64,000 bases of DNA from Burkholderiales bacterium (GTDB lineage Bacteria; Pseudomonadota; Gammaproteobacteria; Burkholderiales; UBA11063): positions 186,001-250,000 of the forward strand of contig JAJFBE010000002.1 of assembly GCA_020697255.1 (NCBI GenBank), written 5' to 3'. This document shows, piece by piece, positions 15,638 to 23,769 of the stretch. A program made the position numbers and the translations under genes. How positions within the stretch are numbered: the first letter of the stretch is position 1; each line of letters begins with the position of its first letter. The notes under the pieces are model-generated. The model was not told where the DNA came from. It did no database searches and saw only the letters and a program-made list of their open reading frames with translations.

Positions 15638-16804
15638 TTAAAATCCGGGTAAAAATGGGATTAATTTAAGTACACTTGCCTTTTCAAGCAATTGCCCAAC
15701 GTTGAACACACCAAATTTTGGATATAATTGTTTATTAATAACGGCTTGAATGGTCGCAGAGGCAAACGTTTTACCCTCAATGATAGATAAAATTGCGGCA
15801 ATATCCTTGGGTGATTTGTTAAGAGAGAGATAGTATAATGTTTGGCTTTCCCTGGGGGTGAGGGTTATATTTTTGTCTAAGTCGTTTATTTCCACCTTAG
15901 TTCCGGTTTTTTCATTTATTATTTTTACTTTAAATTCGTTCATCATCTGCTGCATAGCATCTACAAAATTTAAAAGCTCTTTTTGCGCATTCTTTTCTGC
16001 CAGATACGCTTCTTTTTCAAGTTGGAGCTGGTTTGCCTCTTTTTGCGCTGTAATATCAATAGAAGTCCCTACTACCCCAATAACATTACCCTGATTATCC
16101 AATAACCTGTTTTTTGCTGATAGATAAACTCGCTTTTTGTCCTTAAATACCGCTTGTTCTTCGGACTCTTGTGGTCCATCACGCATTACCTGGGCATCCA
16201 TTTTACTTATTTTACAAGCAATTTCTGAAGGATACAGATCATAGTCAGTTTTACCAATCAGTTCATTTCTATCCTTTGCACCAAACATATCTACCATATA
16301 TTTGTTGCAACCCAGAATATGCCCACCTTTATCTTTCCAATAGATACTGGCATTTACTACATCAATAATCTGCATAATTTTAAGCTGTTCATTAAAAACA
16401 GCTTGCTGCTTTTCCTCTTCAATAAATTTTTTCTGCTCGGTAATATCAAATGAAACACCAGCTATGCCTATCACTTTTCCATTATTATTTCGTAATTGTG
16501 TCTTAGTTGAAAAATATACTCTTTGTTTACCATTTGGCAGAATAATATATTCTTCGCCAGTATAACACCCCGTCTTCATCGCCAAGATATCAGCAGCCCT
16601 CAATTTATCGGCATACTCTTTCCAGCATAGTTCATAATCAGTTTTACCAATAATTTTTGCTCTACTTGTAACCCCGGCCATTTTAAGCATATATTTATTG
16701 CAACCCAATATATGACCATCTTTATCTTTCCAATAAATGCTTGCAGCAATCCCATCAATAAGCTTATAATTATTTTCATCTTGAAAATTAAACTGATTAA
16801 TCAT
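15638..16804 (-). CDS. Two-PAS, LuxR-type helix-turn-helix regulator
   Basis: The 388-residue cytosolic protein has PAS1 (about 15-125) and PAS2 (about 145-255), near copies of each other: each carries (A/N)ASIYWKDK.GHILGCNKYM and ends (V/I)G(I/V).G.S.DIT.QK. A coiled-coil linker (256-296) and a LuxR-type DNA-binding domain (about 312-385) follow; the latter begins ITLTPRESQTLYYLSLNKSPKDIA. The frame stays open to an ATG at 16846 inside the NRPS gene, but the ATG at 16804 has GGGAG seven bases upstream and is preferred. It starts 20 bp after the NRPS stop, so both are one operon. A PAS-LuxR architecture is also used by the pyrazinone receptor VqmA, so it may sense the NRPS product; that is inference. 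Confidence 0.88.
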   Translation of the reverse strand: MINQFNFQDENNYKLIDGIAASIYWKDKDGHILGCNKYMLKMAGVTSRAKIIGKTDYELCWKEYADKLRAADILAMKTGCYTGEEYIILPNGKQRVYFSTKTQLRNNNGKVIGIAGVSFDITEQKKFIEEEKQQAVFNEQLKIMQIIDVVNASIYWKDKGGHILGCNKYMVDMFGAKDRNELIGKTDYDLYPSEIACKISKMDAQVMRDGPQESEEQAVFKDKKRVYLSAKNRLLDNQGNVIGVVGTSIDITAQKEANQLQLEKEAYLAEKNAQKELLNFVDAMQQMMNEFKVKIINEKTGTKVEINDLDKNITLTPRESQTLYYLSLNKSPKDIAAILSIIEGKTFASATIQAVINKQLYPKFGVFNVGQLLEKASVLKLIPFLPGF

Positions 16805-16824
16805 CAATAAACTCCCATATGTTA

Positions 16825-19479
16825 TTAATAAGCTTCTGTATACCACTTATACAAAGTTTGGTAAATAAGCTCAGTTTGTTCGCATACATCATCGTGATTT
16901 ATATTTTCTAATCGCGCAACCTTTATGTTTGCCAGGTCTTTTATATAATAGTTAAGGTTATTAAAGGCTAATTTTGCTACATAATTATTTATATCATCAT
17001 GGTTTCGTACAAATTCATTAGCGTATTTGGATGCCTTAAATAAAAGTATTTTGGAGTAACGTAATGTACCTGAGATTTGCTGGTATACTAAATCTTGCTC
17101 ACATTCAAAATTATTAATTAATTTATCGGTATAGTTTTCCAAATAGCCATGAGTTAAATGATATGAATAGAGCTTCTTTAGATCTTCTTTTGCCTGGTCT
17201 AAAAAGAACCTGAGGTTTTTATCAGTTAACACTGTATCAAGCATTGCTATCCATATGTCTTTGACCCCACGTCGCTCCAGAATACTTGCAATTTCCAAAG
17301 CAATCTGGCCACCCAACGACCAGCCCAGAAGCAGATATGGTTGTTTGGATTGATTAGTCTTAAGCCTGATATCGTCAATATTAGATAAATAAAATCCAGC
17401 TAACTTCGCTAAATTATTTATTTTATTTGGATTATTCAAATTATAATTATCTAGACCATAGCAACTGTAATGCTTAGATAATGCATGTGCTAAAGACACA
17501 TAAACTTCAGAGCCCGCCATGGCAGGGTGAATCATAAAAAAATTTAGCTTATCTATGGTATTATTTAGATTATTGATAAGCGGGAATTTATCAGGTTTTT
17601 TTAATAACGGTACTAGTTTATCTAGTGTTTCAGCAGTGAATATATCTACCAGTTTAATTTGGCATTTAAATTTCCGATTTATTTTATTTATTAATTTGAT
17701 GGCTAATATACTATCTCCACCTAGCCTGAAAAAACTGTCATGAATTCCTATTTTATCTGTAGATATTTTTAGTACTGCACTCCAAATATTACATAATTCA
17801 AGTTCAGTTTCATTTCTGGGAGCTACGTAACTGCTAGTTCGTTCAAGCTCATAATCAAGTAAAGCTGCCCGGTCTAACTTACCATTGACTGTTAACGGAA
17901 ATTTATCTATATGAATTAAAATATTAGGAATCATATGTTCTGGTAATATATTATATAAATAAGATAGTATTTCTTTTTCTACTAAGTTGGTCTCAGCAAT
18001 ATAATAACAAATTAAGTACCTTGGACCTTCAGTATCCAAACCGATAGCATCAGTATTTTCTTTTACTAATACTACTGTTTGTTTTATTCCCGGATACTCC
18101 ATTAGGGCAGACTCAATCTCGCCTAGCTCAACTCTAAAACCACGTATTTTAACTTGGGAGTCATTGCGTCCAATGTACTCCAAATCGCCATTAGCTAAAT
18201 ACCGAGCCAGGTCCCCGGTTTTATATAGTAGGTTATTTATATTTTCTTTTTTTTCTTTTTCAGTTTGAAATGGATTAGTAATAAACCGCTCAGAAGTTAG
18301 CTCTACCAAATTTAAATAGCCTTTGGCAATCCTGGCTCCGCCAACATACAGTTCGCCGATTGCCCCACTGGGCAACGGTGTCAAATTACTGTCCAAAATA
18401 TATCCGTTCATGCCTGGGATGAATTTACCAATATTGGATGTAGAACTAATATCTAAACTAGATATTTTTTTATACGTAACATGTATTGTAGCTTCTGTTA
18501 TACCATACATGTTAATTAATTCCGTTGAACTAGTCCCATATTTATCAAACCAACGGCTTAATTGCTGAAAATGTAGCTTATCTCCACCAAATATTACATA
18601 CCTTAAACTATCCAGCCTGTTCTGGTTATCCAGGTCAATATTCATAAATTGATAAAATACATTTGGTGTTTGATTTAATACGGTAACTTTTTCGCTCTCA
18701 CAGAGCGTATAAAATAATTTAATATCTTTTGTTAACTCAGCTGGAACAATAACTAATTTTCCGCCATATAATAATGCACCGAACATTTCCCATACACTAA
18801 AATCAAAAATATAAGAATGAAACAAAGTCCATACATCATGTCGGCTAAACTGGTACAGACTTTCTGTAGCCTTAAATAAGCTTAGAACGTTACCATGTAA
18901 CTGCATAACGCCTTTTGGTCTTCCTGTAGTACCACTGGTATAAATTATATAAGCCAAATCCCGGCTGGCAGTATCTACATCAAGATTACTAATAGGTTGT
19001 TTAATTAAATTTTGTACCAGCTCCTGATTATCTATAGCCAAAATATTATAGTTCCTAGCTGGAATCTTGGGCAAAGCTGCAGAAAATCGTTCATTAGTGA
19101 TAACTATTTTGGCTCTGGTATCTTCTAACATGTAGTTGATACGATCTGTTGGCGTTGTCGGGTCTATTGGCACATACACCGCTCCAGCTTTAAGCACAGC
19201 CAATATAGCAATTATCATAAATTCATTTCTATCTAAGAATAACGTAATTAATTCGCCATTCTGCACTTTAGATGTATTTTGTAAGTAATGGGCTAGCTGG
19301 TTTGCTAATTGATTTAATCTTTCGTAAGTAACGCTAATATTTTTATAAGAAATTGCTATATTATTGGGTGTACTAATAACTTGTTTTTGAAATAATTCAT
19401 GTATTGTTCCATATTGGGAATAATCATGCCCAATAGAACCCTTATGACTAACAGGAGTTAAGTTTGTATATTCTAACAC
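16825..19479 (-). CDS. Single-module NRPS (adenylation-thiolation-thioesterase), predicted threonine-activating
   Basis: The 884-residue protein has an adenylation domain (about 20-540; A3 core YIIYTSGTTGRPKG at 177-190, TGDL at 421-424, NGKLDR at 532-537), a carrier domain with the phosphopantetheine serine S590 in LGGDSIL, and a C-terminal thioesterase with S721 in GWSLGG and D748. There is no condensation or reductase domain. Reading the ten specificity positions by alignment with GrsA gives D226 F227 W230 N269 I296 G298 M324 I332 H333 K534. The published threonine code is DFWNIGMVHK, so nine of ten agree. It starts at a GTG (an upstream ATG is out of frame with an early stop). The likely product is a thioesterase-released threonine derivative or dimer. 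It needs a phosphopantetheinyl transferase, not in this window. It heads the PAS/LuxR operon. Confidence 0.9.
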   Translation of the reverse strand: MLEYTNLTPVSHKGSIGHDYSQYGTIHELFQKQVISTPNNIAISYKNISVTYERLNQLANQLAHYLQNTSKVQNGELITLFLDRNEFMIIAILAVLKAGAVYVPIDPTTPTDRINYMLEDTRAKIVITNERFSAALPKIPARNYNILAIDNQELVQNLIKQPISNLDVDTASRDLAYIIYTSGTTGRPKGVMQLHGNVLSLFKATESLYQFSRHDVWTLFHSYIFDFSVWEMFGALLYGGKLVIVPAELTKDIKLFYTLCESEKVTVLNQTPNVFYQFMNIDLDNQNRLDSLRYVIFGGDKLHFQQLSRWFDKYGTSSTELINMYGITEATIHVTYKKISSLDISSTSNIGKFIPGMNGYILDSNLTPLPSGAIGELYVGGARIAKGYLNLVELTSERFITNPFQTEKEKKENINNLLYKTGDLARYLANGDLEYIGRNDSQVKIRGFRVELGEIESALMEYPGIKQTVVLVKENTDAIGLDTEGPRYLICYYIAETNLVEKEILSYLYNILPEHMIPNILIHIDKFPLTVNGKLDRAALLDYELERTSSYVAPRNETELELCNIWSAVLKISTDKIGIHDSFFRLGGDSILAIKLINKINRKFKCQIKLVDIFTAETLDKLVPLLKKPDKFPLINNLNNTIDKLNFFMIHPAMAGSEVYVSLAHALSKHYSCYGLDNYNLNNPNKINNLAKLAGFYLSNIDDIRLKTNQSKQPYLLLGWSLGGQIALEIASILERRGVKDIWIAMLDTVLTDKNLRFFLDQAKEDLKKLYSYHLTHGYLENYTDKLINNFECEQDLVYQQISGTLRYSKILLFKASKYANEFVRNHDDINNYVAKLAFNNLNYYIKDLANIKVARLENINHDDVCEQTELIYQTLYKWYTEAY

Positions 19480-19565
19480 GCTAGATACTCATGAAATACT
19501 TCAGTTACTATAATATAATGCCTAAAAAAGCTTTAAAACTCGTTCAATTCAAGCTCAATTAATCA

Positions 19566-19853
19566 TCAAGAATGCTTTTTTCTAAAAGAAAAATATCGGT
19601 ACCAAATAATAAGTATCGTTACAGTTGTGTTAGTAATTAAGGTAAACGCGTACCCCAACATTAATAACATATCATTTCTTATAAAAGCATGTAAGAAAAT
19701 AAATACACTTATCATATTAAACCCGGCAAAAGTAAGCAGGGAAACATCATCTGCGTGTTTTGCTCTGTAAAGCCGGATAATTTGGGGAATGAATAGCATA
19801 GCATTAATAAACAACCCTATTGAAAATACAGATTCAATGAAATAATTAATCAT
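19566..19853 (-). CDS. SemiSWEET/PQ-loop family small membrane transporter
   Basis: The 95-residue protein has three membrane segments (about 5-23, 38-57, 64-86) and a PQ-loop motif FIPQIIRLYRAKHADDVSLLTF at 22-43, which defines the SemiSWEET/MtN3 group. These half-transporters work as dimers and move sugars or other small solutes. The start has AAGGA upstream. It lies 86 bp upstream of the NRPS gene on the same strand, so it could be co-transcribed and might carry a substrate or the NRPS product; that link is only by position. A TATAAT in the spacer before it (about 19912-19920, minus strand) may be its promoter. Confidence 0.82.
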   Translation of the reverse strand: MINYFIESVFSIGLFINAMLFIPQIIRLYRAKHADDVSLLTFAGFNMISVFIFLHAFIRNDMLLMLGYAFTLITNTTVTILIIWYRYFSFRKKHS

Positions 19854-19967
19854 TGCAGATTCCTTTATCTTAAAATAGTTCCAAGATACAATAAATTTTA
19901 CTTTACCTCTTTATTATACAATATAATCACAAAAGACAGCAGAGTATAAGCATTTGCTTACATCACG

Positions 19968-20288
19968 TCATGCTTTCAGAGCCTTATATTTCCTGGAGTT
20001 ACTCAGTAATTTAGTCTTTATACCCTTATTTGCTTTGTTTTTAAAACTATTCATTCGTTCTCTAAGTTTAGATTGGTACTGAGGATTAATTTTATTTATA
20101 GCATCAGTTTGTTTAGTCGCCGGTAAAAATGTCACTATTCTGTGTGCTTCAGACTCAATTAAAGAGGAGTTAATAATTTCTTTTATTAAACTATTATAGC
20201 GCGGGCTTAGCTCAGATTCGGAAGCCTTGTTTCTAAACAATGCTTCAGCTTGTTGCTGTATTGAGGCAAACAGCAGTAGTTCCTTCAT
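19968..20288 (-). CDS. Unknown 106-residue basic protein
   Basis: I do not recognise this small protein. It looks helical, with a basic C-terminal tail (residues about 78-106 rich in Lys and Arg: RMNSFKNKANKGIKTKLL). There is no signal peptide or membrane segment. GGAGAG lies seven bases before the ATG, so translation is credible. It is the first gene of a same-strand run leading to the SemiSWEET, NRPS and regulator genes, with a 114-bp gap. Confidence 0.6.
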   Translation of the reverse strand: MKELLLFASIQQQAEALFRNKASESELSPRYNSLIKEIINSSLIESEAHRIVTFLPATKQTDAINKINPQYQSKLRERMNSFKNKANKGIKTKLLSNSRKYKALKA

Positions 20289-20840
20289 TTATAACTCTCC
20301 AATTATAATAAGTGCTTCTAATGTTAGTTAGTACTAAGACCTCAAATCTTGGGTTCCTTTTTTGCGATTTTAATGATTACAATTGTTAAGCTCATATTTT
20401 ACCACCCTTAAATAATCACCTGTGCCGCAGAAACAGCGGCATTTATTAAGTTTAAATAAAAACCTATATCAATGGGAGTAATTAGCTTATAATAGGCCTT
20501 AATTGGTTCAAAGGGGCCAAATTATTAATTTTTGCACAAGAATATTGTGGTGAATTCATAAGGTTTACTTCTAAATATGCTAACTGCATAGTCTAATATA
20601 GAATTTTAAACAAATCTAGAAAAATTTAATTACCAAATTTCGGGGGCTTTGTATTTTTGTAAAAATATGGATTAATACCACTAATGCAGTCGAAATTATT
20701 TCCAAAGTAGGCGGATCTGGCGGTTTTATGCCTATAAAGGTATTGTGTGACAATTTATCGCAGAGTTGAAATTGCCCCACAGTAAAAAGATATAATGATA
20801 AAATTTATGGGATAAATACTCTGTGGTTTAAGGACTTACA
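20289..20840. other. Intergenic stretch with a hairpin and a repeat copy
   Basis: Between divergent genes, 552 bp without a gene. TGCCGC (20423-20428) and GCGGCA (20436-20441) form a hairpin followed by TTTATT, terminator-like on the plus strand although no plus-strand gene precedes it. A third partial copy of the 250-bp repeat lies at 20555-20646. The promoter of the acetyltransferase gene must lie to the right. Confidence 0.5.
20555..20646 (+). repeat. Third, partial copy of the dispersed ~250-bp repeat
   Basis: It shares TTCATAAG, the T-rich CTTCTAAATATGCTAAC block, GAATTTTAAACAAAT and the end block TTTAATTACCAAATTTCGGG with the tandem copies at 15144-15637. It corresponds to the right-hand ~90 bp of a unit. 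Confidence 0.75.
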
Positions 20841-21422
20841 ATGGCTTTTAAAAATTTAACTGACTCTATACATTTTGAAAAAGCAGGCCGGCAACATCAA
20901 CAAATTATTTTTGCATGGCTTGCTGAACCACATATACAGGAGTTTTGGGATAACAGTCAAGAGCATAAAGAGGATATTATCAATTTTATTCATGATCGGC
21001 AACAACATTACTTTTATGGTACAACCAGGTATTGGATTGGCTTTGTAGATAATCAACCTTTTTGCTTTCTTTTAACCGACCAATTAACAGTAACCCAAAC
21101 TAGTCTCACAAAATTGCATAGACAATATTTATCAAAAACGGGACACACAATTACGCTTGATTTTGGAATTGGTAACAAGGCTTTTTTAGGAAAAGGGTTA
21201 GCTGCACCTACTTTAGAAAAATTTATAGCATTCTACAACTATTATGTTGACCCTTTAGCTAATACATTTTTTATTGACCCTGATGAAAATAACTCACGCG
21301 CCCAGCGCGTCTATGAAAAAGCAGGATTTAAAAAGCTAGGTGCCTATGAAATGAAAGAAGGTGCTTTCACCGGGCAAAACACCTATTTAATGGTAAAAGA
21401 ATTGGCTAACCATTGCGACTAA
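20841..21422 (+). CDS. GNAT acetyltransferase, AAC(6')-like
   Basis: The 193-residue protein fits the GNAT fold. The acetyl-CoA binding loop is in FGIGNKAFLGKGLAAPTLEKFIAF (about 112-135), and the C-terminal part FFIDPDENNSRAQRVYEKAGFKKLG (about 148-172) is the usual GNAT ending. The WL..PH...FWD opening recalls aminoglycoside 6'-N-acetyltransferases and related siderophore or lysine acetyltransferases. Whether it modifies an antibiotic or another amine cannot be decided here. AAGGA six bases upstream supports the ATG. It is a single-gene unit. Confidence 0.8.
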   Translation: MAFKNLTDSIHFEKAGRQHQQIIFAWLAEPHIQEFWDNSQEHKEDIINFIHDRQQHYFYGTTRYWIGFVDNQPFCFLLTDQLTVTQTSLTKLHRQYLSKTGHTITLDFGIGNKAFLGKGLAAPTLEKFIAFYNYYVDPLANTFFIDPDENNSRAQRVYEKAGFKKLGAYEMKEGAFTGQNTYLMVKELANHCD

Positions 21423-21652
21423 AATTCGCAAATATGCTATCACAATGATATGACACAATATAGCGTTCATCTTGATATAAATTGTGCCGATATATTTAGG
21501 TAAAAGTTTTCCTTGCATCAGAACAGTTTTTATTAGTACAATTATTTATCTGATTGTGGCTAATATACTTGTGTATATTGGACTACTGATAATATATAGT
21601 TAAAAGGTCGTGCATAAGCTTAATTTAAAACTTTTAAAATTTCGGGGATTTT

Positions 21653-22885
21653 ATGCAATCACATTTTAAGTCATCTACTTTCTTTAAAACCTCTTTAGGC
21701 AACATTATTGAGTGGTATGACTTTTCATTATACGGGATTTTTGCTATAAATATCTCCCATGCTTTTTTCTCTAATTTTACTAATTTTAAAGCTCTTATAC
21801 TAACCTTTTTAACCTTTAGTGTAGGGTTTATAGCTCGCCCTATTGGTTCAGTTATTTTTGGGTATATAGGCGATAAATTCGGAAGGTACAGAAGTGTTAA
21901 TATTTCCATTTGGTGTATGGGATTTGCTACTATTTTTATAGCATTTATACCCGATTATAATACCATTGGATTTCTTGCTCCATGTTTATTACTAAGTTTA
22001 AGGTTTATACAAGGCCTATCCGCCGGGGGCCAGTTTTCAGGACTGATAACTATTGCTGTAGACGAAAACCCAAAGCAAAAGTCTTATTTAGTTAGTCTTG
22101 TACTTACTATCTCTCTAGCAGGTAGTTTACTGGCTTCTGTAATAGGATATGTATCAGTAGCAGCCCTTAATCATAGTAATTTTTATACCCTAATATGGAG
22201 AATACCGTTTCTTCTAAGCGGTTTATTATTTCTTATCTATGTATGGTATAAGCCCAAAGTTAGCAATGCAATTGAAAATTCAGAATATAAATTTAAGTCT
22301 ATATTCAAACAGCAGCCAGCTGAGTTAGTTTTCATGACTATACTTGCTGCTACTATGGCGGGTATTTACTATCTCGTTTTTAGCTATTCAATAACCTTGA
22401 TGAGAGAATATTTCAAAATTTCTCAGAGTAATAGCTTGCTAGTGTTAAGTTTCATCATGTTCTTATCACTGCTCCTACTTCCATTAATGGGAAAATTTGC
22501 CGATAAAAGCTCCTGTAGGATTAGGGCAACTAAAAACTTTACACTTGTTATGGCCATCACCATAATCCCTATGTTCATAACAACAAGTTTTAATGTGCTT
22601 TTAATAAGTCTATCCGTTATAACAATAACATATTGCGCCATCGCTTCTTATTTAACTAGCATGTTTGCCGAAATTTTTGATAACAGTTATAGAATGACGG
22701 CATGCTCTATTTCTTATAGCATCGGTGGGGTACTTGGGAGTCTTAGCCCCCTTGTAGCCGAATACACAATAAAAATTTCATTAAATAGTTTCTTATATTT
22801 TGTTATTTCTCTCATAGCGGTTTTATATTTAATCCAATACGCTATTTTTAATACACAATCAATAAAACAAAAAATTTATGTATAA
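21653..22885 (+). CDS. MFS transporter, metabolite:H+ symporter (ProP-like) group
   Basis: The 410-residue protein has about twelve membrane segments. Near the N-terminus it has the group signature GNIIEWYDFSLYGIF (16-30), the MFS loop motif GYIGDKFGRYRSV (about 70-82) and RFIQGLSAGGQFSG (about 117-130), all features of the ProP/KgtP/ShiA metabolite:H+ symporters. Typical substrates are dicarboxylates, proline or betaine; the exact one is not predictable. The protein is somewhat shorter than many relatives (430-500) but complete. GGGG precedes the ATG. No substrate-linked genes flank it. Confidence 0.88.
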   Translation: MQSHFKSSTFFKTSLGNIIEWYDFSLYGIFAINISHAFFSNFTNFKALILTFLTFSVGFIARPIGSVIFGYIGDKFGRYRSVNISIWCMGFATIFIAFIPDYNTIGFLAPCLLLSLRFIQGLSAGGQFSGLITIAVDENPKQKSYLVSLVLTISLAGSLLASVIGYVSVAALNHSNFYTLIWRIPFLLSGLLFLIYVWYKPKVSNAIENSEYKFKSIFKQQPAELVFMTILAATMAGIYYLVFSYSITLMREYFKISQSNSLLVLSFIMFLSLLLLPLMGKFADKSSCRIRATKNFTLVMAITIIPMFITTSFNVLLISLSVITITYCAIASYLTSMFAEIFDNSYRMTACSISYSIGGVLGSLSPLVAEYTIKISLNSFLYFVISLIAVLYLIQYAIFNTQSIKQKIYV

Positions 22886-22917
22886 ATAGGGGATAGCTAA
22901 ATGGTAGATGCGAAATA

Positions 22918-23180
22918 TTATTGTTTTACTACTGTACACTCCATAGGTATATCAATTTTTTCAGGGTCATCTAGCTTATTAAAGTCCAATTTTCTTTTTC
23001 GCCTGAAAATTTATCAGCATCTGCAGGATAAGGAGAGGTTTTGTTAAAAACGAAATCTCCACTCTTAGTAGGATACCTGGCAACAGTGAAATCTTTTTTA
23101 TTACCTACTGGCGGTGTGAATTTACCCGCAAAAGCAGCACCATACTCAAGAGAAATACTATATTGATTTTCTTTTAACAT
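22918..23180 (-). pseudogene. Short unknown gene, probably frameshifted
   Basis: An ATG at 23180 opens 69 codons ending at 22971. Just before that stop, a frame change in an A-rich run (about 22985-23000) would continue into LDFNKLDDPEKIDIPMECTVVKQ and stop at 22918. The second part looks like real protein, so a one-base frameshift or sequencing error is likely. The first part reads YPTKSGDFVFNKTSPYPADADKFSGE. There is no signal peptide and I do not recognise the family. It is divergent from the secreted-protein gene at 23226, sharing a 45-bp TATAAT-rich promoter region. Confidence 0.4.
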
Positions 23181-23225
23181 TCTGATATAATAATATTATA
23201 ATAAAAATTACTTGGGATATAAAAA

Positions 23226-23717
23226 ATGAAAATAATTATAGAAAGCAAAAAGCACAAATTAAAAAAAATAATTGGTAAAGTAATTTTAATTACCGGGATT
23301 TCAACTTCTGCTTTCGGGGGGAGTTTAACAATAGTGCCAACTTGTATCCATAGCACAGGTATTAAGTGCACTGATGCAGGCTCTAACCTGAAGACTGTGA
23401 CTCAGAATCCTATTCCTTTGGACTCTGAATATGGTTTTAGATCTCCGTTTTGCGGTACTCAGAAAGGAAAATTTAAATTAGACATAACTCTTAGCGCCGA
23501 TACTGATCAACCTAAGTACCTTATCGTCCGCTACCACCCAGATCCTGGTAACTCTGGCAACCTTACCCCTCCTCGTGATTTTACTCTGGCTGGCTCATAT
23601 GCAAATATTTTAGTACAAGGCAAAACCTATACTCTAACTTTTGATGATAAGTATAATTTTTGTGGTTCTGTGCAGTTACTTTTCAGGAACGCTGATATGG
23701 TGCCAAAAGATGGCTGA
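23226..23717 (+). CDS. Unknown secreted protein
   Basis: The 163-residue protein has an N-terminal basic stretch and a hydrophobic segment (KKIIGKVILITGISTSAFGG, about residues 14-33) that looks like a signal peptide with a rather long N-region. The mature part has four cysteines (C42 and C49 near the start, one in SPFCGTQ, one in NFCGSV) that could form two disulfides, consistent with export and with DsbB encoded in this window. Strand-rich segments such as KFKLDITLSAD and KYLIVRYHPD suggest a beta-sandwich. I do not recognise the family. Confidence 0.6.
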   Translation: MKIIIESKKHKLKKIIGKVILITGISTSAFGGSLTIVPTCIHSTGIKCTDAGSNLKTVTQNPIPLDSEYGFRSPFCGTQKGKFKLDITLSADTDQPKYLIVRYHPDPGNSGNLTPPRDFTLAGSYANILVQGKTYTLTFDDKYNFCGSVQLLFRNADMVPKDG

Positions 23718-23769
23718 AATATACCCAGGTCAAAAATTATATATAGCAGCATAAATATAGATTTATAAA

